Shown piece by piece: positions 26,928-35,919 of a DNA stretch of 64,000 nucleotides. Made by a program: the position numbers and the translations under genes. Source of the stretch: Chryseobacterium sp. R2A-55 (GTDB lineage: Bacteria > Bacteroidota > Bacteroidia > Flavobacteriales > Weeksellaceae); NCBI RefSeq assembly GCF_021401085.1, contig NZ_JACBFP010000008.1, positions 1 to 64,000 of the forward strand, given 5' to 3'. Under the pieces are notes generated by a model. That model was not told the origin of the DNA. It made no database searches and saw only the letters and a list, made by a program, of their open reading frames with translations. The stretch's first letter is position 1, and each line of letters begins with the position of its first letter.

Positions 26928-27293
26928 TTAATTTTTTGAAAAATTCAGCCCTAAATATACGGCCAGGAATCCTAAAATAATGCTTAATAAAATATACAAA
27001 ACCAAAATTCCATAATTCCCGCTCTGCCAAAGCGAAACATTTTCTGACGAAAATGTAGAAAATGTGGTGAACCCTCCACAGAATCCGCCAATCAAAAGGA
27101 ACTTCAAATGATTATCAAATTTCATAAAATACGAGGTGAAAACACCAATGAGAAAACATCCCATGATGTTCACCAGAAAAGTCCCCATCGGAAACGAACT
27201 GATATTCCAAAGCTTTTGGGTATAATTCGAAATCAGGAAACGAAGTACACTTCCGAATCCACCGCCTAGAAATATGTATAGAATCGCTTTTAT
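26928..27293 (-). CDS. crcB: Fluoride channel CrcB/Fluc, with ATA at the expected start
   Basis: 121 residues if read from the ATA at 27293: KAILYIFLGGGFGSVLRFLI (the Fluc G-x-G-x-x-R motif), then GTFLVNIMGCFLIG and GGFCGGFTTFSTFSSE with the channel's polar and Phe track. Four transmembrane helices. CrcB dimers export fluoride. The first ATG (27188) would drop helix 1 and the essential arginine, leaving 86 residues. A stop codon sits two codons above the ATA, so translation must begin at ATA, at a later ATT, or not at all. Either a rare start codon or a start-loss mutation. Confidence 0.7.
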   Translation of the reverse strand: MKAILYIFLGGGFGSVLRFLISNYTQKLWNISSFPMGTFLVNIMGCFLIGVFTSYFMKFDNHLKFLLIGGFCGGFTTFSTFSSENVSLWQSGNYGILVLYILLSIILGFLAVYLGLNFSKN

Positions 27294-27340
27294 TCTTTAT
27301 TTTTTGATGTGTTTTATCTCACTGAACCATTCGCTTGTCG

Positions 27341-28282
27341 CTATGCCAGTTCAGCCAGGTATTTTTCGGCATCCATTGCGGACATACAGCCGCTTCCAGC
27401 CGCGGTAATCGCTTGACGGTAAATGTGGTCCTGAACGTCGCCTGCAGCAAAAACTCCCGGTAGATTGGTTCTGCTTGAACCGGGAACCGTTTTAATGTAC
27501 CCATTTTCATCAAGGTCGATTTGGCCTTTGAAAATGTGGGTATTTGGTTGATGACCGATCGCAATGAAGATTCCGTGGACCTCTATTTTAGAGGTTTCCT
27601 GAGTTTGATTATTGAATACCATTCCTCTTTCTACCATTGCGTTTTCGCCTTCAATTCCGATGAGCTCATGGTTGAATTTCACTTCTATATTCGGAGTATT
27701 TTGTACCCGGTGAATCATCGCTTTTGAGGCGCGGAAATGGTCTTTGCGAACGAGCATCGTCACTTTTGAACAAAGCTTGGCGAGATACGTTGCTTCTTCA
27801 GCAGCGGTATCTCCTGCTCCCACCACGATGACTTCTTTGCCTTTGTAGAAAAACCCATCACAGGTTGCACACGCCGAAACTCCTCCTCCCGCATATTTCT
27901 TCTCATCATCCAAACCCAGATATTTTGCAGTAGCACCGGTGGAGATAATCACGGATTTTGCCAGAATTTCTTTGTTTCCTGCCCAAAGTTTGTGGATTCC
28001 TCCCACTTCGGCAGAAAATTCTGCTTTGGTAATCATTTCGTAATGAACTTTTGTGTCAAATCTTTCGGCCTGTTTTTGCAAGTCCATCATCATCTGAGGA
28101 CCGGTAACACCGTCCGGATATCCCGGAAAATTATCTACTTCCGTAGTGGTGGTGAGCTGTCCTCCCGGTTCCAGACCTGTATAAAGTTCCGGCTTCAAAT
28201 CGGCTCTCGCCGCATAAATAGCCGCCGTAAATCCCGAAGGACCAGATCCGATGATGACGCAATCTAAAATATTTTGTTCCAT
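27341..28282 (-). CDS. trxB: Thioredoxin-disulfide reductase
   Basis: 313 residues. FAD-binding GSGPSGFTAAIYAARA at 12-27, redox-active CATC in VSACATCDGFFYKGK (about 138), NADPH-binding VVGAGDTAAEEA near 156, and the C-terminal FAD site GVFAAGDVQD. Reduces thioredoxin with NADPH in the cytoplasm. Stands alone, 47 bases from crcB. Confidence 0.95.
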   Translation of the reverse strand: MEQNILDCVIIGSGPSGFTAAIYAARADLKPELYTGLEPGGQLTTTTEVDNFPGYPDGVTGPQMMMDLQKQAERFDTKVHYEMITKAEFSAEVGGIHKLWAGNKEILAKSVIISTGATAKYLGLDDEKKYAGGGVSACATCDGFFYKGKEVIVVGAGDTAAEEATYLAKLCSKVTMLVRKDHFRASKAMIHRVQNTPNIEVKFNHELIGIEGENAMVERGMVFNNQTQETSKIEVHGIFIAIGHQPNTHIFKGQIDLDENGYIKTVPGSSRTNLPGVFAAGDVQDHIYRQAITAAGSGCMSAMDAEKYLAELA

Positions 28283-28477
28283 TAATATGAGTTGATTTTA
28301 AAAATGATATTAAGATGGACAAAAATCGGGATTTTATTTTGGTTGTGGAATTATTTCATGATGAATTTCATCAATGATCGGCATCCCATCAAATTATGGC
28401 GCTCAGAAATATTCAAAATATAACATTTATCAATAAGCTACCCCTAAAATGCTGCCTGAAAATTCCCTAAATATTCG

Positions 28478-28485
28478 TATTTTTG
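28478..28485 (+). promoter_or_regulatory. -7 promoter box (TATTTTTG)
   Basis: Exact TAnnTTTG match 19 bases before the GTG start of the next gene; implies a very short 5' leader. No matching -33 box is evident. Confidence 0.45.
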
Positions 28486-28504
28486 CACAAAAGAAGTTAT
28501 TCAA

Positions 28505-29938
28505 GTGATTAATCAAAAATTAACTCCGAAGCAGAAAGCTTTAGCGATCAATTTAGATTCAAATATATACGGAACTTTTGCCGAAATTGGAGCCGGACAG
28601 GAAACCGTGCGCCATTTTTTCCGAGCAGGCGGCGCATCAAAAACCATCGCGAAAGCAATGTCGGCTTATGATAAAGATTTCAGTGATGCGATCTACGGAA
28701 AGGAACCCAGAAACAGATACGTCACCCAAAACCGTTTGCGCAAAATGTTGCGATATGAAGTGGCTCTGATTGAGGAAAGACTTTGCAGAGACAATTTCCC
28801 CGGTAGAAAATTTTTTTCCTACGCAAACACGGTCACTACCATCAATTTTGACAAGACCTTGAAAGGTCACGGCTGGGTTGGCTTAAGATTTCAACTGGAT
28901 GAAAATCAAGATTATAACGAAATTGTTCTCCATGTAAAATTTAATGAGAACGATGCGACCCTTCAGCAGGAAACCCTCGGAAGTTTGGGGGTGAATCTGA
29001 TTTACGGCGCATTCAATTTTTCAGACAATCCGAGAAAACTGATCGAATCACTTTATGACGATATATCCACGGACAATGTGGAAATCGACATGATTGATTT
29101 CAGCGGTCCGGATTTCGCTTATGTTGACAATCGCCTGATGAGCCTTCAACTGGTGAAAAACGGAATGACCGACGCAGTGATTTTCAATTCTCAGGGAAAC
29201 AATATGCTTCCGGCAGATGTGCTTTACAAGAAAAATATTTTTGCGATTCGCGGCAGTTTCAGACCTGTAACTTTGGTCAATACCGATATGTTTGTGAAAG
29301 GGCTTGAAATGTTCAAAAAAGATTGGGGTTTTGCAGACGATTCAGAAACTGAAGTTTTATTCGAAATCACAATCTCCAATCTGCGAGCTTCCGGAGCAAT
29401 CGATGAAAGAGATTTCCTGGACAGAGTGGATGTTTTGGCGAAATTAGGCTACACCGTAATCATCTCCAATTTCTCAGAATATTACCGATTAATTGATTAT
29501 TTTGCCAATTACACTGCAGGAAAGATCGGGGTTTCAATGGGTGTGAACAACCTGCTGGACGTTTTCGATGAGAACTATTACAAAAATCTTTCCGGCGGAA
29601 TCTTAGAGGCATTTGGGAAATTTTTCCGACAGGATATGAGGGTTTACCTTTATCCTTACAAAGATCCGGAAACCCATGAGCTGCTCACTTCAAATAATCT
29701 GAAAGTGAACGATAATCTGAAGGAACTTTACAAATATTTCAAACTCAACAACAGAATTGTAGACATTAAAAACTACAACCCTGATTATTCAGAAATATAC
29801 TCCAGGGAAATTCTCTCCAAAATCGCAAATCACGAGGAAGGATGGGAATTACAGCTTCCTTTTGGAGTGGCAGAAATGATCAAGGAACGGGGAATGTTCG
29901 GATACAAGGAGGAACTCAAATTGAAAGAGTTCTCCTAA
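28505..29938 (+). CDS. Conserved Bacteroidota protein of unknown function (often mislabelled TonB-dependent receptor)
   Basis: 477 residues from a GTG at 28505 (then INQKLTPKQKALAINLD). No signal peptide or membrane segment, so cytoplasmic and not an outer-membrane receptor. Conserved-looking stretches include YGTFAEIGAGQETVRHFFRAGGAS at the N-terminus, LGVNLIYGAFNF near 165 and FAIRGSFRPVTLVNTDMF near 250. I recall near-identical proteins in many Flavobacteriia carrying conflicting names (TonB receptor, nicotinate-nucleotide adenylyltransferase); I see neither a TonB barrel nor an HxGH nucleotidyltransferase motif. Function unknown. Confidence 0.75.
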   Translation: MINQKLTPKQKALAINLDSNIYGTFAEIGAGQETVRHFFRAGGASKTIAKAMSAYDKDFSDAIYGKEPRNRYVTQNRLRKMLRYEVALIEERLCRDNFPGRKFFSYANTVTTINFDKTLKGHGWVGLRFQLDENQDYNEIVLHVKFNENDATLQQETLGSLGVNLIYGAFNFSDNPRKLIESLYDDISTDNVEIDMIDFSGPDFAYVDNRLMSLQLVKNGMTDAVIFNSQGNNMLPADVLYKKNIFAIRGSFRPVTLVNTDMFVKGLEMFKKDWGFADDSETEVLFEITISNLRASGAIDERDFLDRVDVLAKLGYTVIISNFSEYYRLIDYFANYTAGKIGVSMGVNNLLDVFDENYYKNLSGGILEAFGKFFRQDMRVYLYPYKDPETHELLTSNNLKVNDNLKELYKYFKLNNRIVDIKNYNPDYSEIYSREILSKIANHEEGWELQLPFGVAEMIKERGMFGYKEELKLKEFS

Positions 29939-29971
29939 AAAAATCCCTGTCAAAACTTTAAATATTTTAAA

Positions 29972-30421
29972 ATGTCAGAAATAAAAAAGAGACTTTTGTC
30001 CATCATTGAAAGTCCAAACCATCATACAGACACCAAACTTCTGAAAATTTGTCAGCTTTTGGACCAGGAAATTCCCTATTTCAACTGGACCGGATTTTAT
30101 TTTAAGAACGGTGACAAAGAGGAACTGATCCTTGGACCCTATGTGGGAGCGGAAACAGACCATAAAATTATTCCGTTCGGAAAAGGAATTTGCGGACAGG
30201 TTGCCGTTTCCAATGAAACTTTCGTAGTTCCAGATGTACACGAGCAAGAAAATTATCTGAGCTGCTCGATCGATACCAAAGCAGAAATAGTGGTTCCCAT
30301 CATTAAGAACGGTGAAAATATCGGACAGATCGACATAGACTCCCATTCTTTGAATCCATTCACAAAGGAGGACCGCGAAATGTTGGAATGGCTTTGCGAA
30401 GAAATAGCGCATATTCTGTAA
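29972..30421 (+). CDS. GAF domain protein, free methionine-(R)-sulfoxide reductase-like
   Basis: 149 residues, one GAF domain. The pattern FGKGICGQVAVSNETFVVPDV...YLSCSIDTKAEIVVPI...IGQIDIDSH follows the fRMsr (YebR) family, which reduces free methionine-R-sulfoxide using cysteines. Two of the family's three cysteines are visible (in GKGICGQ and in LSCSID); the second of the E. coli trio, ten residues after the first, is replaced. Enzyme activity is likely but not certain. It is 33 bases downstream of the 477-residue protein. Confidence 0.75.
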   Translation: MSEIKKRLLSIIESPNHHTDTKLLKICQLLDQEIPYFNWTGFYFKNGDKEELILGPYVGAETDHKIIPFGKGICGQVAVSNETFVVPDVHEQENYLSCSIDTKAEIVVPIIKNGENIGQIDIDSHSLNPFTKEDREMLEWLCEEIAHIL

Positions 30422-30525
30422 GCATTTTCTTTGATATGAATTCGAAAAAAATTAAAATCAGAATTCATTACATAAATCATCTCAAGAGATCGGAAAATCA
30501 CCGGTCTTTTTTCTATTTTTGAACT

Positions 30526-31263
30526 ATGGAAACACCAATAAAATTAGGAATCATCGGGAAAAACATTTCCTATTCTTTTTCCAAAAAATATTTCGAGAAC
30601 AAGTTTCAGAATTTGATGCTGAAAAATTATACTTACGAAATTTTTGACCTAGACGACATTTCCGAAGTGGAAAACATTTTCAAAATTCCAAATCTCGTGG
30701 GTTTAAATGTGACGATTCCCTACAAGGAAAAAGTGATTCCGTACTTGGATGAACTCAGCGACGAAGCGCAAAAAATGGGTGCAGTGAACTGCATCGTCAT
30801 TAAAAATAACATCAAAAAAGGATTCAATACGGACGCGGTTGGTTTCGAGAAAACCCTGCTTTTACACCGGAAAGATTTCCACCACTCCGCATTGATTTTA
30901 GGAAATGGTGGCGCTGCAAAAGCGGTAAAATATGTGTTGGAAAAACATCAGATTCCCTACAGAACTGTGGCAAGAAAGCATGAGCTCAATTTTGAAAACC
31001 TTACCAAAGAAATCGTTGCCGCTCACGAACTGATTATTCAATGCACACCGGTAGGAACTTTCCCCAATGTGAATGACTGCCTCGATTTTCCTTTCGATGC
31101 ACTCACTGAAAAACATCTGATCATCGACTTGATTTACAACCCAAATTATACCGCCTTCATTAAAAATGCATCAAAAAAAGGAGCAAAAACTGCCAATGGA
31201 TTCTATATGCTGGAACAGCAGGCTGAAAAAAATTGGGAAATTTGGAATTTTCCAAAAAAATAG
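30526..31263 (+). CDS. aroE: Shikimate dehydrogenase
   Basis: 245 residues, short but normal for Bacteroidota. N-terminal substrate part GIIGKNISYSFSKKYFENKF (SxSxxY), catalytic lysine in GLNVTIPYKEKVIPYLD (about 65), Asp in GFNTDAVGFEKTL (about 102), NADP loop LILGNGGAAKAVKYVLE (about 122) and C-terminal NGFYMLEQQAE. Reduces 3-dehydroshikimate in aromatic amino-acid synthesis. Followed after 64 bases by a DUF349 gene. Confidence 0.92.
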   Translation: METPIKLGIIGKNISYSFSKKYFENKFQNLMLKNYTYEIFDLDDISEVENIFKIPNLVGLNVTIPYKEKVIPYLDELSDEAQKMGAVNCIVIKNNIKKGFNTDAVGFEKTLLLHRKDFHHSALILGNGGAAKAVKYVLEKHQIPYRTVARKHELNFENLTKEIVAAHELIIQCTPVGTFPNVNDCLDFPFDALTEKHLIIDLIYNPNYTAFIKNASKKGAKTANGFYMLEQQAEKNWEIWNFPKK

Positions 31264-31327
31264 GTTAAATTAGTGCACTTTTTATGGGCAAAAAACAACA
31301 AGAACCGTTTGCCTTTTAATTAAAAAA

Positions 31328-33421
31328 ATGTATGCCATGATTACAGAAGATTCAATCTCTGACCACAATGAAAAAAAACCAATTTCAGAAGAGGTTTCAA
31401 ATGAAAATAATCCCATCATTAGTGAATTTCCGCACTCCGAAAACCAAGAAGTGACCGAAATTGATGAAATCCCCGAAAAGCAACCCGCCGAGCAATCGGC
31501 AGCGGATTATGAAGCGGATGGTGAATCCCCGAATTCCAAAATGATTCCGGAGGAGAACATGCTTCCTGAAATAGAAACAAGCAAGGCAAGCGAAGAAAAT
31601 CCAGAACCGGACGAAGACCAAGCCAAACATAAAGCTTTGGACAGCGAAAAATCAGATTTGACTGTAGAAGAGCAGGTAACTTTGGAAACAGACCTTGAAA
31701 AAACTGAAGATGCAGAATCACACGAAGGACATGATGAAGAATTGAATAAAGTAGCCTTACTTACCTTGCCCGAAATTTTGCAGGAAATGGAATCCATCAT
31801 CAACAAAGAAAATGCAGGAGCCCAATACCGAAAATTCAATCAGTTGAAAGATCAGGCAAACCGACATATTCTTGAGGAGACAGACGAAAAGAAAGCTGAG
31901 TTTGTAGGATCTGGAAATCCTGAAGAAACTTTCAACTTCGAGCATCCATCGGCATCAAGACTTCACGGATTGATCAATATTTTTCGTGAAAAAAATGACC
32001 AATACAACAAAAAGCAGGAAGAAAATCACGGAAAAAACCTGGAAGAAAGACAAAACATCATCGAGAAGCTGAAAAATCTCTATACCAATACTGAAGTGGG
32101 AACGAATCTTTTCAGAGCAATCCGTGAGATTAAAGAGGAATGGAAAAATGCAGGCCAGGTTGCAAAATCAGAATTTAAACTGCTGAACAACAACTACTTC
32201 CACCATCTGAACCAGTTCTATCAAATGCTCGATATGAACAAGGAATATTTGGAACAGGAATACACGCACAACCTGGAAAAAAGGCAGCACATCATCGAGC
32301 GGGCAAAAGAACTGGAAAAGGAATCCTCTGTGCAAAAAGCCCTGAACGAACTACAATATCTGCATAAACTTTGGCGAGAAGAAGCTGAACCGGTAGCGGA
32401 AGAATTCCGGGAAAAAACATGGGAAGAGTTCAAGGAGATTTCCAACAGAATCCATGAAAGAAAAGGCGAACTTTCTGAACAGATGGAAAAGGAACAAGCC
32501 GAAAACCTGGAAAAGAAAAACAAAATCATCCAGGAAATCCAAAGCATCACTTCGCCGGAAAAAGCACCCAACCATAATTATTGGCAAAATGCCATCAAAA
32601 AAATCGAGGAACTGAGAACCGAATTCCTGAAATTAGGATCTGTTCCCAGAAAAGTATCCAACCAAAACTGGAATGAGTTCAAGACCCATTTAAGAAATTT
32701 CAACTCCGCGAAAAATGAGTTTTACAAAGGGCTGAAAAACGCCCAGCAAACCAATTTGGACGAAAAGCTGAAACTCATTCAAACCGCAAAAGACAACATG
32801 CTTTCCGAAGACTGGGAAACCATAGTTCCACTATTCAAAAAACTACAGGAAGACTGGAAAAAAATCGGGCATGTTCCTAGAAGCATGACCAACAAAGTTT
32901 GGGATGATTTCCGGGAAGCCTGCAATACTTTCTTCAACAATTACCGGGAAAAAAACAATGCGGTCAACGACAATTGGAAGGAAAATTACAAACATAAAAA
33001 GCAACTTCTGGATGAATTGAAGGAAATCGGTGACGAAGAAGGAAGTGTAGAGAAAATTGAAGAAATCAAGAACAAATGGAATGCGATTGGTAAAGTGCCA
33101 AGAGAAAAAATCTCCATCAATTCAGAGTTTAATAAAGCATTAAAGGAAAAACTCAGACTCAATAAGATCAGTGAATACGACCTGAAAGAGGAAGGACTTT
33201 CTGAAAACCAGCTTACTGACAAGGCCCGAAAAATCAAAAATCAAATTTCAGATCTCGAAGCCGAAATCAGCAAACTGGAAAACAACCTTGCTTTCTTCAG
33301 CAATTCCACCAGAGATAACCCTCTATTGAAAGATACTTTTGATAAAATCGACGAGAAAAAATCTCACCTCGAAAATATGAAGCAGAGTCTGCACCAGATT
33401 CTTGCCGGTGAAAATCAATAA
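31328..33421 (+). CDS. DUF349 repeat protein
   Basis: 697 residues. An acidic, disordered N-terminal 150 residues is followed by a helical region with repeated DUF349 units, each with a W.KIG.V....-type core: EEWKNAGQVAKSEFKLLNN, LHKLWREEAEPVAEEFREK, RTEFLKLGSVPRKVSNQNW, EDWKKIGHVPRSMTNKVWDDF and KNKWNAIGKVPREKISIN. A coiled coil closes the protein. DUF349 proteins are conserved in Bacteroidota, with no firm function. A second ATG three codons in (31337) is equally possible. Confidence 0.88.
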   Translation: MYAMITEDSISDHNEKKPISEEVSNENNPIISEFPHSENQEVTEIDEIPEKQPAEQSAADYEADGESPNSKMIPEENMLPEIETSKASEENPEPDEDQAKHKALDSEKSDLTVEEQVTLETDLEKTEDAESHEGHDEELNKVALLTLPEILQEMESIINKENAGAQYRKFNQLKDQANRHILEETDEKKAEFVGSGNPEETFNFEHPSASRLHGLINIFREKNDQYNKKQEENHGKNLEERQNIIEKLKNLYTNTEVGTNLFRAIREIKEEWKNAGQVAKSEFKLLNNNYFHHLNQFYQMLDMNKEYLEQEYTHNLEKRQHIIERAKELEKESSVQKALNELQYLHKLWREEAEPVAEEFREKTWEEFKEISNRIHERKGELSEQMEKEQAENLEKKNKIIQEIQSITSPEKAPNHNYWQNAIKKIEELRTEFLKLGSVPRKVSNQNWNEFKTHLRNFNSAKNEFYKGLKNAQQTNLDEKLKLIQTAKDNMLSEDWETIVPLFKKLQEDWKKIGHVPRSMTNKVWDDFREACNTFFNNYREKNNAVNDNWKENYKHKKQLLDELKEIGDEEGSVEKIEEIKNKWNAIGKVPREKISINSEFNKALKEKLRLNKISEYDLKEEGLSENQLTDKARKIKNQISDLEAEISKLENNLAFFSNSTRDNPLLKDTFDKIDEKKSHLENMKQSLHQILAGENQ

Positions 33422-33435
33422 TCTTAACCCTCCAG

Positions 33436-33469
33436 AAAGTCGCAAAAGAACTAACTTTTGTGGCTTTTT
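33436..33469 (+). terminator. Intrinsic terminator after the DUF349 gene
   Basis: AAAGTCGCAAAAG (33436-33448) pairs with CTTTTGTGGCTTT (33455-33467), 13 bp with two G-U pairs, then Ts. Confidence 0.75.
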
Positions 33470-33489
33470 GTTTATAATCCGAAATAATT

Positions 33490-34086
33490 ATGTTAAAAAA
33501 AATCTTCCTTTTAGTTATTTTTAGCACATTGAGCTTATTCAATGCCCAGGAAAAAGATTTGCTGAACGTTCCAAATCCAATTGATTTTAATGGAACTGAA
33601 TTTTATCTGATCCGGGCTGAACAACGGTCCAAAACCCTCTTCCAACAACAATATCTTCCGAAAGATGAAGAGATGGAGAAATTCAATCAGATCTTTGAAT
33701 ACACCTTTTTGAACAAAGAAATTGACATTGAACTTGCAGTCCGCCAAAAAGTGGAAATGGTTCAGGCCAAGCAAAAGGAGGATAAATATGCCAAGGTAAA
33801 CGTAACGGAAAGTCCCGATGGATCAGAATTTATCGTTGATTATTACATTTCCGAAGCCCCTGCAAACGGAGAGCCATTCGTGGAATATGATATTTTCAGG
33901 TTCAAGAAATATGACAATGGAACCCAGAAAAGCTTCCTCATTCTAAATTATGGAAAAAGAATTTATGGCGATATGAAATCTGCGCTGAAAATCCTTTCCA
34001 AACAAAGGGATCCTTTGATGACCTCAATGATTGAATATAAAATACCGGAAATTAAAATACAGACTGCGGCAAACGGAACCAAATAG
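33490..34086 (+). CDS. Secreted protein of unknown function
   Basis: 198 residues with a clear signal peptide (LKKIFLLVIFSTLSLFNAQ). The mature part is soluble, with ELAVRQKVEMVQAKQKED and ILNYGKRIYGDMKSALKIL. I do not recognise a domain. Likely periplasmic. It lies between a terminator and ribD (63-base gap). Confidence 0.65.
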   Translation: MLKKIFLLVIFSTLSLFNAQEKDLLNVPNPIDFNGTEFYLIRAEQRSKTLFQQQYLPKDEEMEKFNQIFEYTFLNKEIDIELAVRQKVEMVQAKQKEDKYAKVNVTESPDGSEFIVDYYISEAPANGEPFVEYDIFRFKKYDNGTQKSFLILNYGKRIYGDMKSALKILSKQRDPLMTSMIEYKIPEIKIQTAANGTK

Positions 34087-34149
34087 ATGGGTTTTGCAGC
34101 TGATTTTTTGCAAGATCACGCGAATTTCTTAAACTTTTAAAATATCATT

Positions 34150-35184
34150 TTGTCAACCGACGAATTCTACATGCAGCGCTGCATTGAGCTTGCGCAGAAA
34201 GCACTGGGAAAAACCTATCCAAATCCTTTGGTGGGAAGTGTGATTGTTCATGACGGCAAAATTATTGGTGAAGGTTATCACCAAAAAGCCGGTGAAAACC
34301 ACGCCGAAATCAATGCCATCAATTCAGTGAAAAAGACTGAAATGCTGAGAGATTCCACGATTTATGTTTCGCTGGAACCCTGCTCGCATTATGGAAAAAC
34401 ACCGCCATGCGCAAAAAAAATCGTGGATGTGGGTTTCAAAAAAGTGGTGATTGGAGCATTGGATCCGCATGAAAAAGTAAACGGAAACGGAAAAAGAATC
34501 ATCGAAAACGCAGGAATTCAAGTTGTTTCGGGAATTTTGGAAAAAAAATGTATCGAATTGAACAAAAGGTTTTTCACCTTTCATCAGAAAAAACGTCCGT
34601 TCATCCTCCTGAAATGGGCACAATCTGCAGATGGTTTTATGGATAAAGATTTCAAACCTTATCAAATCGGAAATCCTTTGAGCAAGCAGTTCGTACATCA
34701 GTTACGAAGTGAGGAACATTCGATTTTAGTTGGAACCAGAACTGCACTTGGCGATAACCCAAGTTTGACGACCCGCGAAATAATAGGCAGAAATCCGGTA
34801 AGAATCCTGATTGATCCTGATTTTATCGTTCCACGGGATTTCCGCATCTATAATGATGAGGCCGAAACCATCATCCTCAATTCAAAGAAGGATTCGGTGG
34901 AAGGAAATCTGAAATTCGTTAAAATCGAGCGGGAGCATTTTTTGGAAGAAGCGATGCAAAAACTTCATGAACATCAGATTCAATCGGTTTTGGTGGAAGG
35001 TGGAAGTTACACTTTAAAACAGTTCATCGATTTGGATTTCTGGGATGAAGCCCAAATAACCGTCAATGAGAATTTGGTTCTGAAAAATGGAACCAAAGCA
35101 CCTACTTTACCATTTGATCCTGTTGATTGTAAACAATTCAGAGACAACAAAATTTTCAATTTCAGAAACAGATTTTTTCAATAG
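34150..35184 (+). CDS. ribD: Bifunctional riboflavin deaminase/reductase RibD
   Basis: 344 residues from a TTG at 34150 (reads STDEFYMQRCIELAQKA, matching the family N-terminus). Deaminase zinc site: HAE in GENHAEINAI (about 49) and PCSHYGKTPPCAKKI (about 75-90). The reductase half has LLKWAQSADGFM, VGTRTALGDNPSLTTR and VLVEGGSYTLKQFI. Catalyses the second and third steps of riboflavin synthesis from GTP. Isolated from other rib genes here; no FMN riboswitch is evident in the short leader. Confidence 0.93.
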   Translation: MSTDEFYMQRCIELAQKALGKTYPNPLVGSVIVHDGKIIGEGYHQKAGENHAEINAINSVKKTEMLRDSTIYVSLEPCSHYGKTPPCAKKIVDVGFKKVVIGALDPHEKVNGNGKRIIENAGIQVVSGILEKKCIELNKRFFTFHQKKRPFILLKWAQSADGFMDKDFKPYQIGNPLSKQFVHQLRSEEHSILVGTRTALGDNPSLTTREIIGRNPVRILIDPDFIVPRDFRIYNDEAETIILNSKKDSVEGNLKFVKIEREHFLEEAMQKLHEHQIQSVLVEGGSYTLKQFIDLDFWDEAQITVNENLVLKNGTKAPTLPFDPVDCKQFRDNKIFNFRNRFFQ

Positions 35185-35236
35185 TTTCTTTTGAGGAGGT
35201 CTCAGAAAATATCCCTTTTAATGTTACCGATATCCA

Positions 35237-35839
35237 ATGCAGTTCGAATTTCAAACCATTAAATCTCCCATTGAAAACATCCTTCTGAAAGAAAAAGGAA
35301 GCAAATTCATCGGCTACGCATTTCCTGTACATGACGAAGATGAGCTGAAGAAATCTTTGGAAAAAATCCGCGAAAAACATCCAAAAGCGACTCATCACTG
35401 TTATGCATTTCGACTGGGAATTAATGGCGAAAATTACCGTGCAAATGATGATGGCGAACCCAACGGAAGTGCAGGATTGCCCATTTACAACCAACTTCTT
35501 GCCAATAATCTCACCAACATTTTACTGGTCGTGGTGAGATATTACGGCGGCACAAAACTAGGAGTTTCGGGATTGGTAAAAGCATACAAAGAATCGGCAA
35601 AACTCACCCTGGATGAAGCCGAAATCGTCACCAAAGAACTGGAAACACAGATTGAAATCAAATTCCATTTTGAACAACAAAACGTTATTTTTACTTTGCT
35701 GAATAAATTCGGCGCAAAAATTATGGATTTCGTTTCCGATGAAGACTGCAGAATTTATGCGAACATCAGGTTGGCCGAAAAAGAGCAAATTGCCGCGCAA
35801 TTATCAGAGATGCAGCATGTTACTTTCAATTTCACATAA
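35237..35839 (+). CDS. YigZ/IMPACT family protein
   Basis: 200 residues. UPF0029 N-terminal domain with the signature KATHHCYAFRLGINGENYRANDDGEPNGSAGLPI region (about 50-85) and RYYGGTKLGVSGLVKAY near 103, then the small C-terminal DUF1949 domain (from about 135). Related to eukaryotic IMPACT, a regulator of GCN2; in bacteria the role is unclear. 52 bases downstream of ribD, same strand. Confidence 0.88.
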   Translation: MQFEFQTIKSPIENILLKEKGSKFIGYAFPVHDEDELKKSLEKIREKHPKATHHCYAFRLGINGENYRANDDGEPNGSAGLPIYNQLLANNLTNILLVVVRYYGGTKLGVSGLVKAYKESAKLTLDEAEIVTKELETQIEIKFHFEQQNVIFTLLNKFGAKIMDFVSDEDCRIYANIRLAEKEQIAAQLSEMQHVTFNFT

Positions 35840-35895
35840 GACACAGAAAGCAGGAGTTTTCAATTTTGCATACTGCTTTTTTCAGCCCAAATCCT

Positions 35896-35903
35896 TATCT
35901 TTG
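35896..35903 (+). promoter_or_regulatory. -7 promoter box (TATCTTTG)
   Basis: Exact TAnnTTTG match 16 bases before the DUF1599 start codon; the nearest TTTG is 27 bases upstream, beyond the usual spacing. Confidence 0.4.
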
Positions 35904-35919
35904 AAACATTAAGAAAATT

